From Acidovorax sp. sic0104 (GTDB lineage: Bacteria > Pseudomonadota > Gammaproteobacteria > Burkholderiales > Burkholderiaceae_C): a DNA stretch of 64,000 nt. This document shows positions 18,121-26,328 of the stretch, in pieces. The first letter of the stretch is position 1. The number at the start of each line of letters is the position of its first letter. Both the position numbers and the translations under genes were made by a program. Location: assembly GCF_019219095.1 (NCBI RefSeq), contig NZ_JAHUWH010000011.1, positions 62,001 through 126,000 on the forward strand, given 5' to 3'. The notes beneath the pieces were generated by a model. That model saw nothing but the letters and a program-made list of their open reading frames with translations. It searched no databases and had not been told where the DNA came from.

Positions 18121-19164
18121 ATGGCGCGCGTTGCCGTGACCGGCGCAGCCGGGTATCTCGCATCGTGGGTGGTGAAGCTGCTGCTCGAACAAGGCCATAC
18201 CGTGCACGGCACGGTGCGCAGCCTGCAGGACGGCCGCAAGCTGGCGCACCTGCAACGGCTGTCGGCGGAGCACCCCGGCCGGCTCGTACTCTTCGAGGCC
18301 GATCTGCTGAAAGCCCAGGGGTTCGACAAGGCCTTCGAAGGCTGTAGCGCCGTGGTGCACACCGCCTCGCCCTACCGGCTGGGCACCTCGGCCGACCCAG
18401 AGCGCGAGCTGATCGCACCCGCCGTGGTGGGCACCCGCCATGTGCTGGAGGCCGTCAACGGCGCGGCCAGCGTGCAGCGCGTGGTCGTCACTAGCAGCAT
18501 CGTGGCGATGTACGGGGACAGCGACGAGCTGCACGCACGGCCCGGGCAGGCGCTGGCCGAAACGGACGTCAACCGCACGTCCACCGCACAGAGCAATGCA
18601 TACGCACTGTCCAAGACCCGCGCCGAGGCACTGGCCTGGGACATGCAGGGGCGCCAGAACCGCTGGTCGATGGTGAGCGTGCACCCGGGCGCCATCTTCG
18701 GGCCGTCGCTGTCGCAGCGCGACGATGCCACCAGCGTGCAGCTGCTGCGCCAGTTTCTGAACGGCTCCTTCCGCCAGGGCGTGCCACAGCTGTGGCTGGG
18801 CACGGTCGACGTGCGCGACGTCGCGCAGGCCCACGTCAGCGCCGCGCTGCTGCCCGGCGCTTCAGGACGCTACATCGTCGTGGGCGAGAGCCTGCGCCTG
18901 CTGGAAATCGCGCAGCGCCTGCGCCAGAGCCACCCCGCCCGCAGCGCCCGGCTGCCTACCAAGGAAGTGCCCAAGTGGCTGATGTGGCTGATCGCGCCCG
19001 CAGCCGGCATGGCGCGTCGGTATGTGCAGCACAACGTCGGGCACCCGTTGCAGTTCGACACCAAGCGCAGCCGCACCGAACTCGGGGTGGCGTACCGACC
19101 CGCGATCGACACACTCGGCGAGCACGTGGAGCAGCTCATGGCTGATGGCCTCGCACCCACGTAA
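18121..19164 (+). CDS. NAD-dependent epimerase/dihydroflavonol reductase-like protein
   Basis: This is a 347-residue extended SDR. The N-terminal cofactor motif is VTGAAGYLA (GxxGxxA, 8-14), with serines at 125/126 and the catalytic Y161-x3-K165 in YALSKTRAE. The sequence after the second strand (GTVRSLQD) has an arginine that favours NADP(H), as in dihydroflavonol 4-reductases and cinnamyl aldehyde-type reductases. It starts two bases after the membrane protein stop and is followed nine bases later by the small HTH regulator, so the three are probably co-transcribed. Substrate unknown. Confidence 0.85.
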   Translation: MARVAVTGAAGYLASWVVKLLLEQGHTVHGTVRSLQDGRKLAHLQRLSAEHPGRLVLFEADLLKAQGFDKAFEGCSAVVHTASPYRLGTSADPERELIAPAVVGTRHVLEAVNGAASVQRVVVTSSIVAMYGDSDELHARPGQALAETDVNRTSTAQSNAYALSKTRAEALAWDMQGRQNRWSMVSVHPGAIFGPSLSQRDDATSVQLLRQFLNGSFRQGVPQLWLGTVDVRDVAQAHVSAALLPGASGRYIVVGESLRLLEIAQRLRQSHPARSARLPTKEVPKWLMWLIAPAAGMARRYVQHNVGHPLQFDTKRSRTELGVAYRPAIDTLGEHVEQLMADGLAPT

Positions 19165-19173
19165 GGCCTTCCC

Positions 19174-19368
19174 ATGCGCAACCATCTCAAAGCCCTGCGG
19201 CAGGACCGCGGCATGACCCAGCAGGCGCTGGCCGACGCGCTGGGCGTGAGCCGCCAGACGGTGCACTCCATCGAAGCGGGCAAGTACGACCCCAGCCTGC
19301 CCCTGGCTTTCAGGATCGCCCAGGTGCTGCAGCGGTCCATCGAGCAGATCTTCGTGCCCGAGGACTGA
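19174..19368 (+). CDS. Minimal XRE-family HTH regulator (64 residues)
   Basis: The whole protein is one Cro/CI-type domain. LKALRQDRGMTQQALADALG leads into GVSRQTVHSIEAGKYDPSL, the signature of small regulators that are paired with membrane proteins. It is the last gene of the three-gene unit starting at 17726. It is the best candidate to bind the large dyad at 17649-17714. A third AAAGTAAA sits at 19443-19450 just downstream, so it may also touch the TetR promoter. Confidence 0.88.
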   Translation: MRNHLKALRQDRGMTQQALADALGVSRQTVHSIEAGKYDPSLPLAFRIAQVLQRSIEQIFVPED

Positions 19369-19432
19369 GCCCGGCCCCCCCGCGTGAAGCCCTGCCGCGC
19401 AGCGGGGCGCACGCCGAGCCTGCACATCCTTG

Positions 19433-19494
19433 TTGACGCCACAAAGTAAATTAACTATCCTTTAAATTAGAAATTTAACCAATTTAAAGATAGT
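19433..19494 (+). promoter_or_regulatory. Promoter and operator of the TetR-ABC1 operon
   Basis: TTGACG (19433-19438), a 17-base spacer and TATCCT (19456-19461) form a good sigma-70 promoter. A dyad of ACTATC-C-TTTAAATT (19454-19468) with AATTTAAAGATAGT (19481-19494) covers the -10 and the start of transcription. This strongly suggests repression by the adjacent TetR protein. The stretch is far more AT-rich than its surroundings. Confidence 0.72.
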
Positions 19495-19497
19495 AAA

Positions 19498-20415
19498 TTG
19501 AAAACCACCCGCCAACAGCAAGACGCCACCCGCCGCCAGATCGTGGCCAGCGCGGTGGATCTGATGACCCGCCAGGGCTTCGACGGCACGACGATGAAGG
19601 ACATCGCCCGCGCCGCCGGCATCGGCGACGCCACGATCTACAAGTACTTCCCCACCAAGGACCGCATCGTGCTGGGCTACCTGGACGAGGTGGTGCACAC
19701 ATCGCTGGCCGACACCCTTCAGGCGCCAGGCTTTGCGACCTACAGCCTGCAGGAGAAGCTGCAGCGCCTGACCGATGCCGTGCTGGAGCGCCTGCTGGCC
19801 GACCGCGAGTTCGTGGCCGAGATGCACAAGGTGGCCCGGCGCTCGCCCCTGGCGCTGATGGCTGAGCCGCTGCCCGCGCGCGCGGCGCTGCGTGATGCGG
19901 TGGTGAGCTTCCTGGAAGCCGCCGAGGCCAGCGGCGAGATCGAGCCCTGCGACTTCAAGGGCGTGGCAGGCGGGCTGTATGCCGACTACCTGGGCGGCGT
20001 GGTGGCCTACTGGCTGGCCGATGATTCCGAGGGGTTTGCCGACACCACCCAGCTTGTGGATCTGTCGCTGGGCGTGCTGGTGCTCACGCTGCGCACCGGC
20101 CTGGTGGGGCGCGCGCTGCAGCTGGGGGGCTTTGTCCTGCGCAGCCAGATGGCGCGCTTCATGCAGCGCGGCAGTGGGCTGGTGGGCGTGCTGCGCGCGG
20201 CGCAGCAGACGCTGGACGGCATGGGCTCCGTGCCCGTGCGCCGTACCCATCCCACGACCCCTGCAGCCCCGCCCCCGCCCGAGGAGGCTGCCGAGCCGAA
20301 GCCCCGCATGGCGCGCAAGAAGGCCGGTGGTCCCTCACCCGCTGCAGCCCCCCGGGCAGATGCCCCCCCTGTAGCCGCCGCCCCGGGCCGCCGCGCCCGC
20401 AAGGCCGCACCATGA
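19498..20415 (+). CDS. TetR-family transcriptional regulator
   Basis: This is a 305-residue regulator. The N-terminal TetR helix-turn-helix (VDLMTRQGFDGTTMKDIARA then GDATIYKYFPTKDRI) is followed by an all-helical ligand domain. An unusual proline/alanine- and lysine-rich tail of about 55 residues may also touch DNA. The only start that keeps the first helix intact is a TTG at 19498, with no ATG or strong ribosome binding site near it, so translation is probably weak. A dyad operator lies directly upstream. It overlaps the DUF2867 gene by four bases. Confidence 0.85.
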   Translation: MKTTRQQQDATRRQIVASAVDLMTRQGFDGTTMKDIARAAGIGDATIYKYFPTKDRIVLGYLDEVVHTSLADTLQAPGFATYSLQEKLQRLTDAVLERLLADREFVAEMHKVARRSPLALMAEPLPARAALRDAVVSFLEAAEASGEIEPCDFKGVAGGLYADYLGGVVAYWLADDSEGFADTTQLVDLSLGVLVLTLRTGLVGRALQLGGFVLRSQMARFMQRGSGLVGVLRAAQQTLDGMGSVPVRRTHPTTPAAPPPPEEAAEPKPRMARKKAGGPSPAAAPRADAPPVAAAPGRRARKAAP

Positions 20416-20960
20416 ACGCCACCACCCTGCGCACTGTGCACGCGGTGCCGCTGCCCGAGGGCACGGTGATCCACGCCGCCCTGCCCGGTGCGCAATACGC
20501 CGACGCGTACCAGACACCCGACCCGCACCCCGACGCCAGCGCGCTGCAGGCCTGGCTCGACGTGGTGGCGCGCACGCCCCGCTGGACGCGCGCACTCATG
20601 GCGCTGCGCAACCGGCTGGTCCGGCTGGTGGGCCTGAAAGACGTGGGCCAGTTGCACGATGTGCACGGCCAGGTCGCGGACCCGCGCAATGCCGCCAGCT
20701 ACCGCCCGGGCGACCGCGTGGGCATCTTCATCCTGCGCCACCTGGGCGAGCGCGAGGTGGTGATGGGCCAGGACGACAAGCACCTCGATGTGCAGGTGTC
20801 GCTGTGCAAGCGGCTCGTGGCCGGCCACCCCATGCTGGTCCTCAGCACCGTGGTGCACATCCACAACACGCTGGGACACGCGTACATGGCGGTCATCACG
20901 CCGTTCCACTGCGCCATCGTGCGAAGCATGCTGCGGCGCGTGGCGGCCGGACACCGCTGA
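20412..20960 (+). CDS. DUF2867-like protein
   Basis: This is a 182-residue soluble protein. Its C-terminal half (DRVGIFILRHLGEREVVMGQDDKHLD and VHIHNTLGHAYMAVITPFH) fits the DUF2867 family as I know it. It has no signal peptide or membrane segment. It overlaps the TetR stop by four bases and ends two bases before the ABC1 kinase start. This puts it in one operon with a predicted lipid/quinone-related kinase. Function is unknown. DUF2867 also occurs fused to reductases, so a small-ligand role is possible. Confidence 0.75.
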   Translation: MNATTLRTVHAVPLPEGTVIHAALPGAQYADAYQTPDPHPDASALQAWLDVVARTPRWTRALMALRNRLVRLVGLKDVGQLHDVHGQVADPRNAASYRPGDRVGIFILRHLGEREVVMGQDDKHLDVQVSLCKRLVAGHPMLVLSTVVHIHNTLGHAYMAVITPFHCAIVRSMLRRVAAGHR

Positions 20961-20961
20961 C

Positions 20962-22326
20962 ATGGCCCGCAACACCCCGCCCCGCACCAGCCGCCTCGCG
21001 CGCGGCGCCATCTCCGGCGTGGCGGTGGCGCGCATCGGCCTGGCACGCATCGGGCACAGCGTGCGCACCCCGTCGGAGCAGGCCCAGGCCGATCACGAGG
21101 CCGCGCTCGGCCGCATCCTCTTCGGCGCGCTGGCCCAGTTGCGCGGCACCGCGCTCAAGGTATCCCAGATGCTCAGCATGCACCCCAGCCTGCTGCCCGA
21201 GGGCATTCGAAGAGAACTCGCGCGCGGCCAGCACCAGGCGCTGCCGCTCAACCGTGCGCTCGTGGGCCGTGTGTTCCGCCAGGCGTTCGGACACGAACCC
21301 GAGGCGCTGTTCAGCCGATTCGAGCCCACAGCCTTCGCAGCCGCCAGCCTGGGCCAGGTGCACCGCGCCGAACTCGCGGGCCACGGCACGGTGGCGGTGA
21401 AGGTGCAGTACCCGGGCATTGCCTCCACCATTGCCAGCGACATGCAACTGATGCGCGCCGCGCTCAAGGCGCTGGCGCACACCGGCATGCCCCTGCCGTC
21501 GGCCGCCATTGTCGACAGCGTGATGGACGAGATCGAAGCCACGCTGCTGCGCGAGGTGGACTACCTGCAGGAGGCCGAGGAGCTGGCCTGGTTCGCCCAG
21601 CATGCCGCCTGGCCCGGTGTGGCCATGGCGCAACCCATCGCATCACACACGCGCGCCCAGGTGCTCACGCAGCAACATCTCGAAGGCCTGCACCTGGACG
21701 CCTGGCTTGCCACCGGCCCCACGCAGGCGCAGCGCAACCAGGCCGGCCAGCGGCTGTGGGATTGGTACCTGCACTGCATCTTTGCGCTGGGCCGCGTGCA
21801 TGCCGACCCGCACCCTGGCAACTTCCTCTTCCGGCCGGTGGGCGATGGCGACTGCCACCTGGGCGTGCTGGACTTCGGCTGCACGCGGGCGCTGTCCCCC
21901 CACTTTCGCGCCTGCGTGGCGCAGGCCTGGACGGCGCTGCTGCAGCCTGCCAGCCCCGCGCGAGACCTGCAGGTGATGCAGGCGTACCAATCACTCGGTC
22001 TCGTCGGTCCGGACCTGGGGGCAGAGGAGTTCAGCGCCACCCTGCCGCTGCTCTCGGCCATGCAGGACTGGCAGCTCGAACCTCTCACGGCGGAAGTGTT
22101 CGACTTCGCCGCGAAAAAGCCCCCGCCCTTGCCCGACGCAGACCAGCAGCGCGTGCTGGGCCGCCACATGGCGGGCGTGCCACCCGAGATGCCATCTTTC
22201 GAGCGCATGTGGCTCGGGTTGATGCATCTGCTCACCCGCCTGGGTGCGCAGGTGCGCACCACCAATCCCTGGGTGCATCGCCACCCCCTCGCCACAGGCC
22301 ATACCCATGCGACATCCGCCCGCTGA
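20962..22326 (+). CDS. ABC1/UbiB-family atypical kinase with variant KxGQ motif
   Basis: This is a 454-residue ABC1 (AarF/UbiB/COQ8) protein. Family marks are all present: alanine-rich loop AAASLGQV (126-133), VAVKVQ (144-149, K147), the ExD of LREVDY (198-200), catalytic HADPHPGNF (280-288) and metal-binding LDFG (303-306). The inhibitory KxGQ motif reads KVSQ (66-69), with the glycine replaced by serine. The usual C-terminal membrane helices of UbiB are not evident. Its operon partners are not ubiquinone genes, so it is probably a paralogue acting on another isoprenoid or lipid pathway. Confidence 0.87.
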   Translation: MARNTPPRTSRLARGAISGVAVARIGLARIGHSVRTPSEQAQADHEAALGRILFGALAQLRGTALKVSQMLSMHPSLLPEGIRRELARGQHQALPLNRALVGRVFRQAFGHEPEALFSRFEPTAFAAASLGQVHRAELAGHGTVAVKVQYPGIASTIASDMQLMRAALKALAHTGMPLPSAAIVDSVMDEIEATLLREVDYLQEAEELAWFAQHAAWPGVAMAQPIASHTRAQVLTQQHLEGLHLDAWLATGPTQAQRNQAGQRLWDWYLHCIFALGRVHADPHPGNFLFRPVGDGDCHLGVLDFGCTRALSPHFRACVAQAWTALLQPASPARDLQVMQAYQSLGLVGPDLGAEEFSATLPLLSAMQDWQLEPLTAEVFDFAAKKPPPLPDADQQRVLGRHMAGVPPEMPSFERMWLGLMHLLTRLGAQVRTTNPWVHRHPLATGHTHATSAR

Positions 22327-22750
22327 TGGGCCCAGGTCCCATCCGTTTCGCCGCTGGAAGGGCCTGTGGCTGATGTCCGTCGCTGCCGTGCACACGGCTT
22401 ATGCGCTGCTCGCCTTCACCGAACCGCTGCGCGAGATGCTGCGGCGCGGCGTGTTCGACAGCGTGGGGCTAGACCCGATGCGCGGCGCTGTCGTGTGGTT
22501 CGTGCTGTTCGGCGCAGTGTTTGCACTGCTGGGATGGGCCGTGCTGCAACTGGAGCGCCAGGCGTCGGCCACGCCTGCGACGCTGCGGCCGCTGGGCTGG
22601 GGTCTGCTCGTGTTGACGCTTCTGGGCATCGTGCTGATGCCCGCCTCCGGCTTCTGGCTTGTGATGCCGCCCGCGCTGGCACTGAGCCTGCAGCGTCGAT
22701 TGCCGCCTTCGGCACCTGATCCACACCCTTCACCAAAGGCCACACCATGA
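22307..22750 (+). CDS. Small membrane protein (possibly DUF6463)
   Basis: This is a 147-residue protein. A basic N-terminus is followed by four hydrophobic segments (about residues 18-36, 60-80, 93-112 and 113-128), including AAVHTAYALLAF and VVWFVLFGAVFALLGW. The pattern resembles DUF6463 proteins, but I am not certain. The ATG at 22307 overlaps the kinase gene by 20 bases. An internal ATG near 22373 would give a shorter form. It overlaps the next gene by four bases. Confidence 0.65.
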   Translation: MRHPPADGPRSHPFRRWKGLWLMSVAAVHTAYALLAFTEPLREMLRRGVFDSVGLDPMRGAVVWFVLFGAVFALLGWAVLQLERQASATPATLRPLGWGLLVLTLLGIVLMPASGFWLVMPPALALSLQRRLPPSAPDPHPSPKATP

Positions 22751-23130
22751 ACCCGCTTTTCATGATCGCTTCTGCCATGCTGGCCGCCGTTGCCCTGGCC
22801 CATTCCGTGTTGGGCGAAATCCTGGTGTTTCGCAGCCTGCGGACGCATGGCGTGGTGCCCACTGCGGGCCGGCCGGTGCTGCGCGAGGCCCATGTGCGCA
22901 TTCTCTGGGGCAGCTGGCATCTGGTCAGTGTGCTGGGCCTGGCCCTGAGTGCGGTGCTGTGGCGACTGGGCACCATACCCTGGACAGACACAGCCCTGGC
23001 CGCCTGGATCGCGGACACTGCAGGCATGGCCACGCTGGCCAGTGGCCTGCTGGTGTTCTTCGCCACCCGGGGCAGACATCCCGCATGGATACCGCTGATG
23101 GCCGTGGCCGCACTGGTGTGGTGGCGCTGA
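22747..23130 (+). CDS. Small four-helix membrane protein
   Basis: This is a 127-residue hydrophobic protein with four predicted membrane segments (about 4-22, 54-74, 83-103 and 110-125). A histidine and glutamate (AHSVLGE) lie in the first helix and REAHVRILWGSWH before the second. It is not a family I can name. It overlaps the preceding gene (ATGA) and is the last of the five-gene TetR operon. The pairing with another four-helix protein suggests the two form one membrane complex. Confidence 0.68.
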   Translation: MNPLFMIASAMLAAVALAHSVLGEILVFRSLRTHGVVPTAGRPVLREAHVRILWGSWHLVSVLGLALSAVLWRLGTIPWTDTALAAWIADTAGMATLASGLLVFFATRGRHPAWIPLMAVAALVWWR

Positions 23131-23959
23131 CCACTCCTTGTTGCACAGCGCGGCCTGAAGGCTGACTGCCTTTGATGCTGCCCACTGCAGCACAAAGCAC
23201 CGTTCCACGGGCACCCACCATATCCGGCCTGGGCCGTGCGCAACGTGCTCATCGCTGAGGGCCTGATCCCCTCGGCATGACTCGCCGTATTCGACCGATA
23301 TCTTTCCCAAAACGGCATATTGCTGTGCCGGCGGCTTTGTTTCGGCACATTCAAAACATCATCGGCCAAGACAATCTGTCCGCGGCGCCGGCCCCCCGCG
23401 GAAGACAGTCAACGCGTTTCGGATGGACTCCTTGAAGCGCGGTCTCTCTCATTGATTCAGTTGGATCTGCAGGCGCGAACGTCCACTTCCCGCCTTAGGA
23501 ATGAAACTGAACGAAACCCTTCTCGACATCGAAGCGCTGAGTATCCGTGCGTTCCCTCGGTCGCCAGGGCTGCCTGCTCGGTCGGTCTGTCCACCGCTGC
23601 GTGGGCGCTTTGCGTGCCCAAAGCTGTACCACCGAGCCCTTCCGCCAGCGCGTTGCGCAGCCGTCGGCAAAACCACCGGAGCACCGGCAGAAGGCTTCAC
23701 CGCGAAGAACGCCCCTCACACCCCGGGCCTGTACACGCCCCGGCGCGGCGAGCGCGCCGCCTCCACCGATCCATTGCAAAGCCCCTGCCAGCCCGGCACA
23801 GACCGAAGCGCCACTGAAAAATGACCCGCCTTCCAAGCCTGCACGCACAGCCTCCCGCCGCAACAGACCAACCTGCTCCTTCCCACCGGCCACTGCCATC
23901 CTCGCCCCGCGCCGATTCCATCGGCCCTCGTACCCACCCCTTCATGCCCGGGCCTGGCC
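23131..23959. other. Gene-free stretch before the polysaccharide operon
   Basis: I find no convincing gene in these 829 bases. Reading frames on both strands have low-complexity Arg/Pro/Ala translations and no recognisable domains. The first 400 bases are less GC-rich than the surrounding coding DNA. A 5' leader and promoter for the four-gene operon at 23960 must lie here, but I cannot pick a clear promoter. I also see no sigma-54 site. Confidence 0.5.
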
Positions 23960-25264
23960 ATGCTTGAGGGCGTCTTTCACTTCTGGTTCTACTTTCCGAT
24001 CATCATGGTGTTGCTGCAGTTCGGCGGCGGGCTGCTGGTTCGCCTGGCCACGCGTGCGGGCAACCCTGTGCGTGACTACGGCTACCAACCGATGGTGAGC
24101 GTGCTGCTGCCCGTCTACAACGAGGGCGAGCATGTGCTGGCCACCATCGACAGCATCCTGGACTGCGACTGGCCTGCGGCGCGTCTGGAAATCGTCGCGG
24201 TGGACGACTGCAGCGCCGACGACTCATGGCACTGGCTGCAGGTGGCTGCGCAGCGCTGGCCGCAGCATGTGCGCATTCACCGCAACGCGGTCAACAGCGG
24301 CAAGCATGTGTCGCTGTCGCACGCGCTCGGCCAGTCGTGCGGGGACGTGCTGATCTGCATCGACAGTGACTGCATTTTTGACCGACAGGCCGTGCGCGAA
24401 CTCGTGGCCTGCTTTGCCGATCCGCAGGTGGGCGCGGTGGGGGGCAACATCGGCATCACGAACGTGAACGACAACGTCCTCACGATAGGCCAGACCATGG
24501 TCTATTACATGAGCTTCCAGTTCGGCAAGATGCCGCAGAACCTGTCGGGCCATGTGTTCTGCATCAGCGGCTGCCTGTTCGCGGTGCGCCGCCCGCTGTT
24601 CGAACAGGTCGAGGCCGAGGTCAAGGGCCGCAACTGGTTCGGACTGGGCGTTCGCGACGGCGAAGACCGCTACATGACCCACGCCATCATGATGCGCGGA
24701 TGGAAGACCATCGTGAACCCGCACGCCACGTGCTGGACGGCGGCTCCCACACAGCTTGCGCAGTTCTTCTCGCAGCAGGTGCGCTGGCGCCGCTCAGGAC
24801 TGCGTGACCTGTTCTGGACCTGGCGCCGCATGCCAGAGCACCTGCGCCTGATCGGCATGCTGCCGCTGCTGGCGGCCCTGGTGCCCGAGACCTTCACGGC
24901 CATCTGGTCGTTCCTGCTGATCGCCACCTTGCTCGCCAACGGCATATCTCAGGCTGCCACCGCTCTGATCGCAGCCATCCTGACGTTCTCGGGGCTCTTC
25001 GTGGCTGCTGCACTGCTCTACAACCTCACATGCCACAGGCTCGCGCCGGGCTCCATCCGCATCCGCGCCCCGGTGCTGGCGGCTGTCTCGGGCGCCTGGT
25101 TCTTCGTGGACGCGCTGTTGATCACGCTCGTGGCCCTGTTCACCTTCGACGTGGGCACCTGGGGCACTCGCGAAAAGCCGGCCATCCAGCCTGAGCCCAC
25201 CTCGCCACCCGCCCACGCCTGCGCACCTGTCACCCCACCCCCATTCCCGGAGCAGCAGGCATGA
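23960..25264 (+). CDS. Processive family-2 glycosyltransferase (polysaccharide synthase)
   Basis: This is a 434-residue GT-A synthase anchored in the inner membrane. One membrane segment (about 8-28) precedes the catalytic domain and about three follow it (305-405). Catalytic marks are D82/D83 (VAVDDCS), the DSD at 135-137, the GED at 234-236 and QQVRW (272-276). This D-D-D-QxxRW set is that of processive synthases such as cellulose, hyaluronan and alginate (Alg8) synthase. There is no PilZ domain. Downstream genes for an Alg44/HlyD-like protein and a sugar dehydrogenase indicate a uronate-containing polymer. The start has only a weak ribosome binding site. Confidence 0.9.
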   Translation: MLEGVFHFWFYFPIIMVLLQFGGGLLVRLATRAGNPVRDYGYQPMVSVLLPVYNEGEHVLATIDSILDCDWPAARLEIVAVDDCSADDSWHWLQVAAQRWPQHVRIHRNAVNSGKHVSLSHALGQSCGDVLICIDSDCIFDRQAVRELVACFADPQVGAVGGNIGITNVNDNVLTIGQTMVYYMSFQFGKMPQNLSGHVFCISGCLFAVRRPLFEQVEAEVKGRNWFGLGVRDGEDRYMTHAIMMRGWKTIVNPHATCWTAAPTQLAQFFSQQVRWRRSGLRDLFWTWRRMPEHLRLIGMLPLLAALVPETFTAIWSFLLIATLLANGISQAATALIAAILTFSGLFVAAALLYNLTCHRLAPGSIRIRAPVLAAVSGAWFFVDALLITLVALFTFDVGTWGTREKPAIQPEPTSPPAHACAPVTPPPFPEQQA

Positions 25265-26319
25265 CCCGCACGCAGAAGATCATCGTCACGGCCTACCGCT
25301 ACCTCGCCATCGTGGTACTGGGCGCCGTGCTGTCCACCGCTTTGGCCTACGCAGCGCTCACCCTGTTCTACACCGTCAACGAGAGCTGGGCCGCGCCGGT
25401 CGTCATCTCGCGGACCAACGAGAAAATCCTGCGCCTCACCGCCGAGGTGTTCCGCACCCGCCAGGCAGCCGACGGGCTCGACAGCGCATGGAAGGCCCTG
25501 TCGCGCGAATCCGAGGCATTGCGCGAGCAATCGCGCGTGTTCGAACAGCTCGTGGCCAGCGCCGAGCGCGCCGCGTCACAACAGCAGCGGGCCGATCTGC
25601 AGCTCTCGCACCAGGTCGAGGAAATTGGCACCGCCAAGCGGGGCGACATCGCAAAGACCCGCAAGGTGCTGTCGGAGATCTCCACACTCGAGGACACCAT
25701 CGAGCGCGACCTGCAAGCAGGGCTCATGACGCGCGAAGACGCAATCCGCATGCGTGCCACCATCAATGGCTACAAGACATCGGCCACCGATGCCACCGCG
25801 ACCGCGGTGGCGCTGGAGCGCCAGCTGTCAGACCTGCGACGCTCGGCCACCACACTGGCCGGTGGCCCCGCGCAGATGCCACAGGCGCTGGAGGTGCTCG
25901 CCCGCACCGCAGGCTACCGCATGCAGCTGGACAACCTGCGCCTGAAACTGCAACAGAACATGCAGGACACGGCCAGCAAGCAGCGCGAGGCACAGCAACT
26001 GCGCCAGATCGTCACGACGCTGTCCGACAGCCCGTACTTTCGCGTCACGCAGGCGGACGAGCCTCTGTTCTTCGCCTTCGTGCCGTACGACAACGAGGCC
26101 GTGGCCCAACCGGGCCAGCCCGTCTTCGACTGCATCCTGCAGGTGCTCCTGTGCAGCCGCGTCGGCACCGTGACGCGCGTGCACCGTGACGAGGAGCGCG
26201 CGCAGCACCCGCTTTTCAAGCTCGAGACACGGGGCTTCCTCGTCGAACTCGACCTCGCTGCCCCCCAGGCAGCCAAATCCCGCGTGCTGTTCATTGGTCG
26301 CGCTCCTATGTTGTTCTGA
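25261..26319 (+). CDS. HlyD/Alg44-like membrane-anchored coiled-coil protein
   Basis: This is a 352-residue protein. There is a short cytoplasmic N-terminus, one membrane helix (about 13-37), a long periplasmic coiled coil (about 50-265) and a beta-rich end. In that end, FVPYDNEAVAQPGQPVFDC then CSRVGTVTRVHRDE resembles the barrel of membrane-fusion proteins, including the C-terminal part of Alg44. No PilZ domain is present, so direct c-di-GMP control of this subunit is unlikely. It overlaps the synthase gene by four bases. It probably passes the growing chain from the synthase to the outer-membrane side. Confidence 0.75.
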   Translation: MTRTQKIIVTAYRYLAIVVLGAVLSTALAYAALTLFYTVNESWAAPVVISRTNEKILRLTAEVFRTRQAADGLDSAWKALSRESEALREQSRVFEQLVASAERAASQQQRADLQLSHQVEEIGTAKRGDIAKTRKVLSEISTLEDTIERDLQAGLMTREDAIRMRATINGYKTSATDATATAVALERQLSDLRRSATTLAGGPAQMPQALEVLARTAGYRMQLDNLRLKLQQNMQDTASKQREAQQLRQIVTTLSDSPYFRVTQADEPLFFAFVPYDNEAVAQPGQPVFDCILQVLLCSRVGTVTRVHRDEERAQHPLFKLETRGFLVELDLAAPQAAKSRVLFIGRAPMLF

Positions 26320-26328
26320 AAGGCCACC

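Noticed and set aside
22416-23369. Overlapping minus-strand frames of about 300 codons in the small membrane protein region
   Set aside because: Low-complexity Arg/Ala/Ser translation, no ribosome binding site and no recognisable motif. The plus-strand genes overlap each other in operon style and encode clear membrane helices.
23495-23961. Several open frames on both strands in the gap before the polysaccharide operon
   Set aside because: They overlap one another in up to four frames. None has a convincing start or known composition, so I record the region as gene-free.
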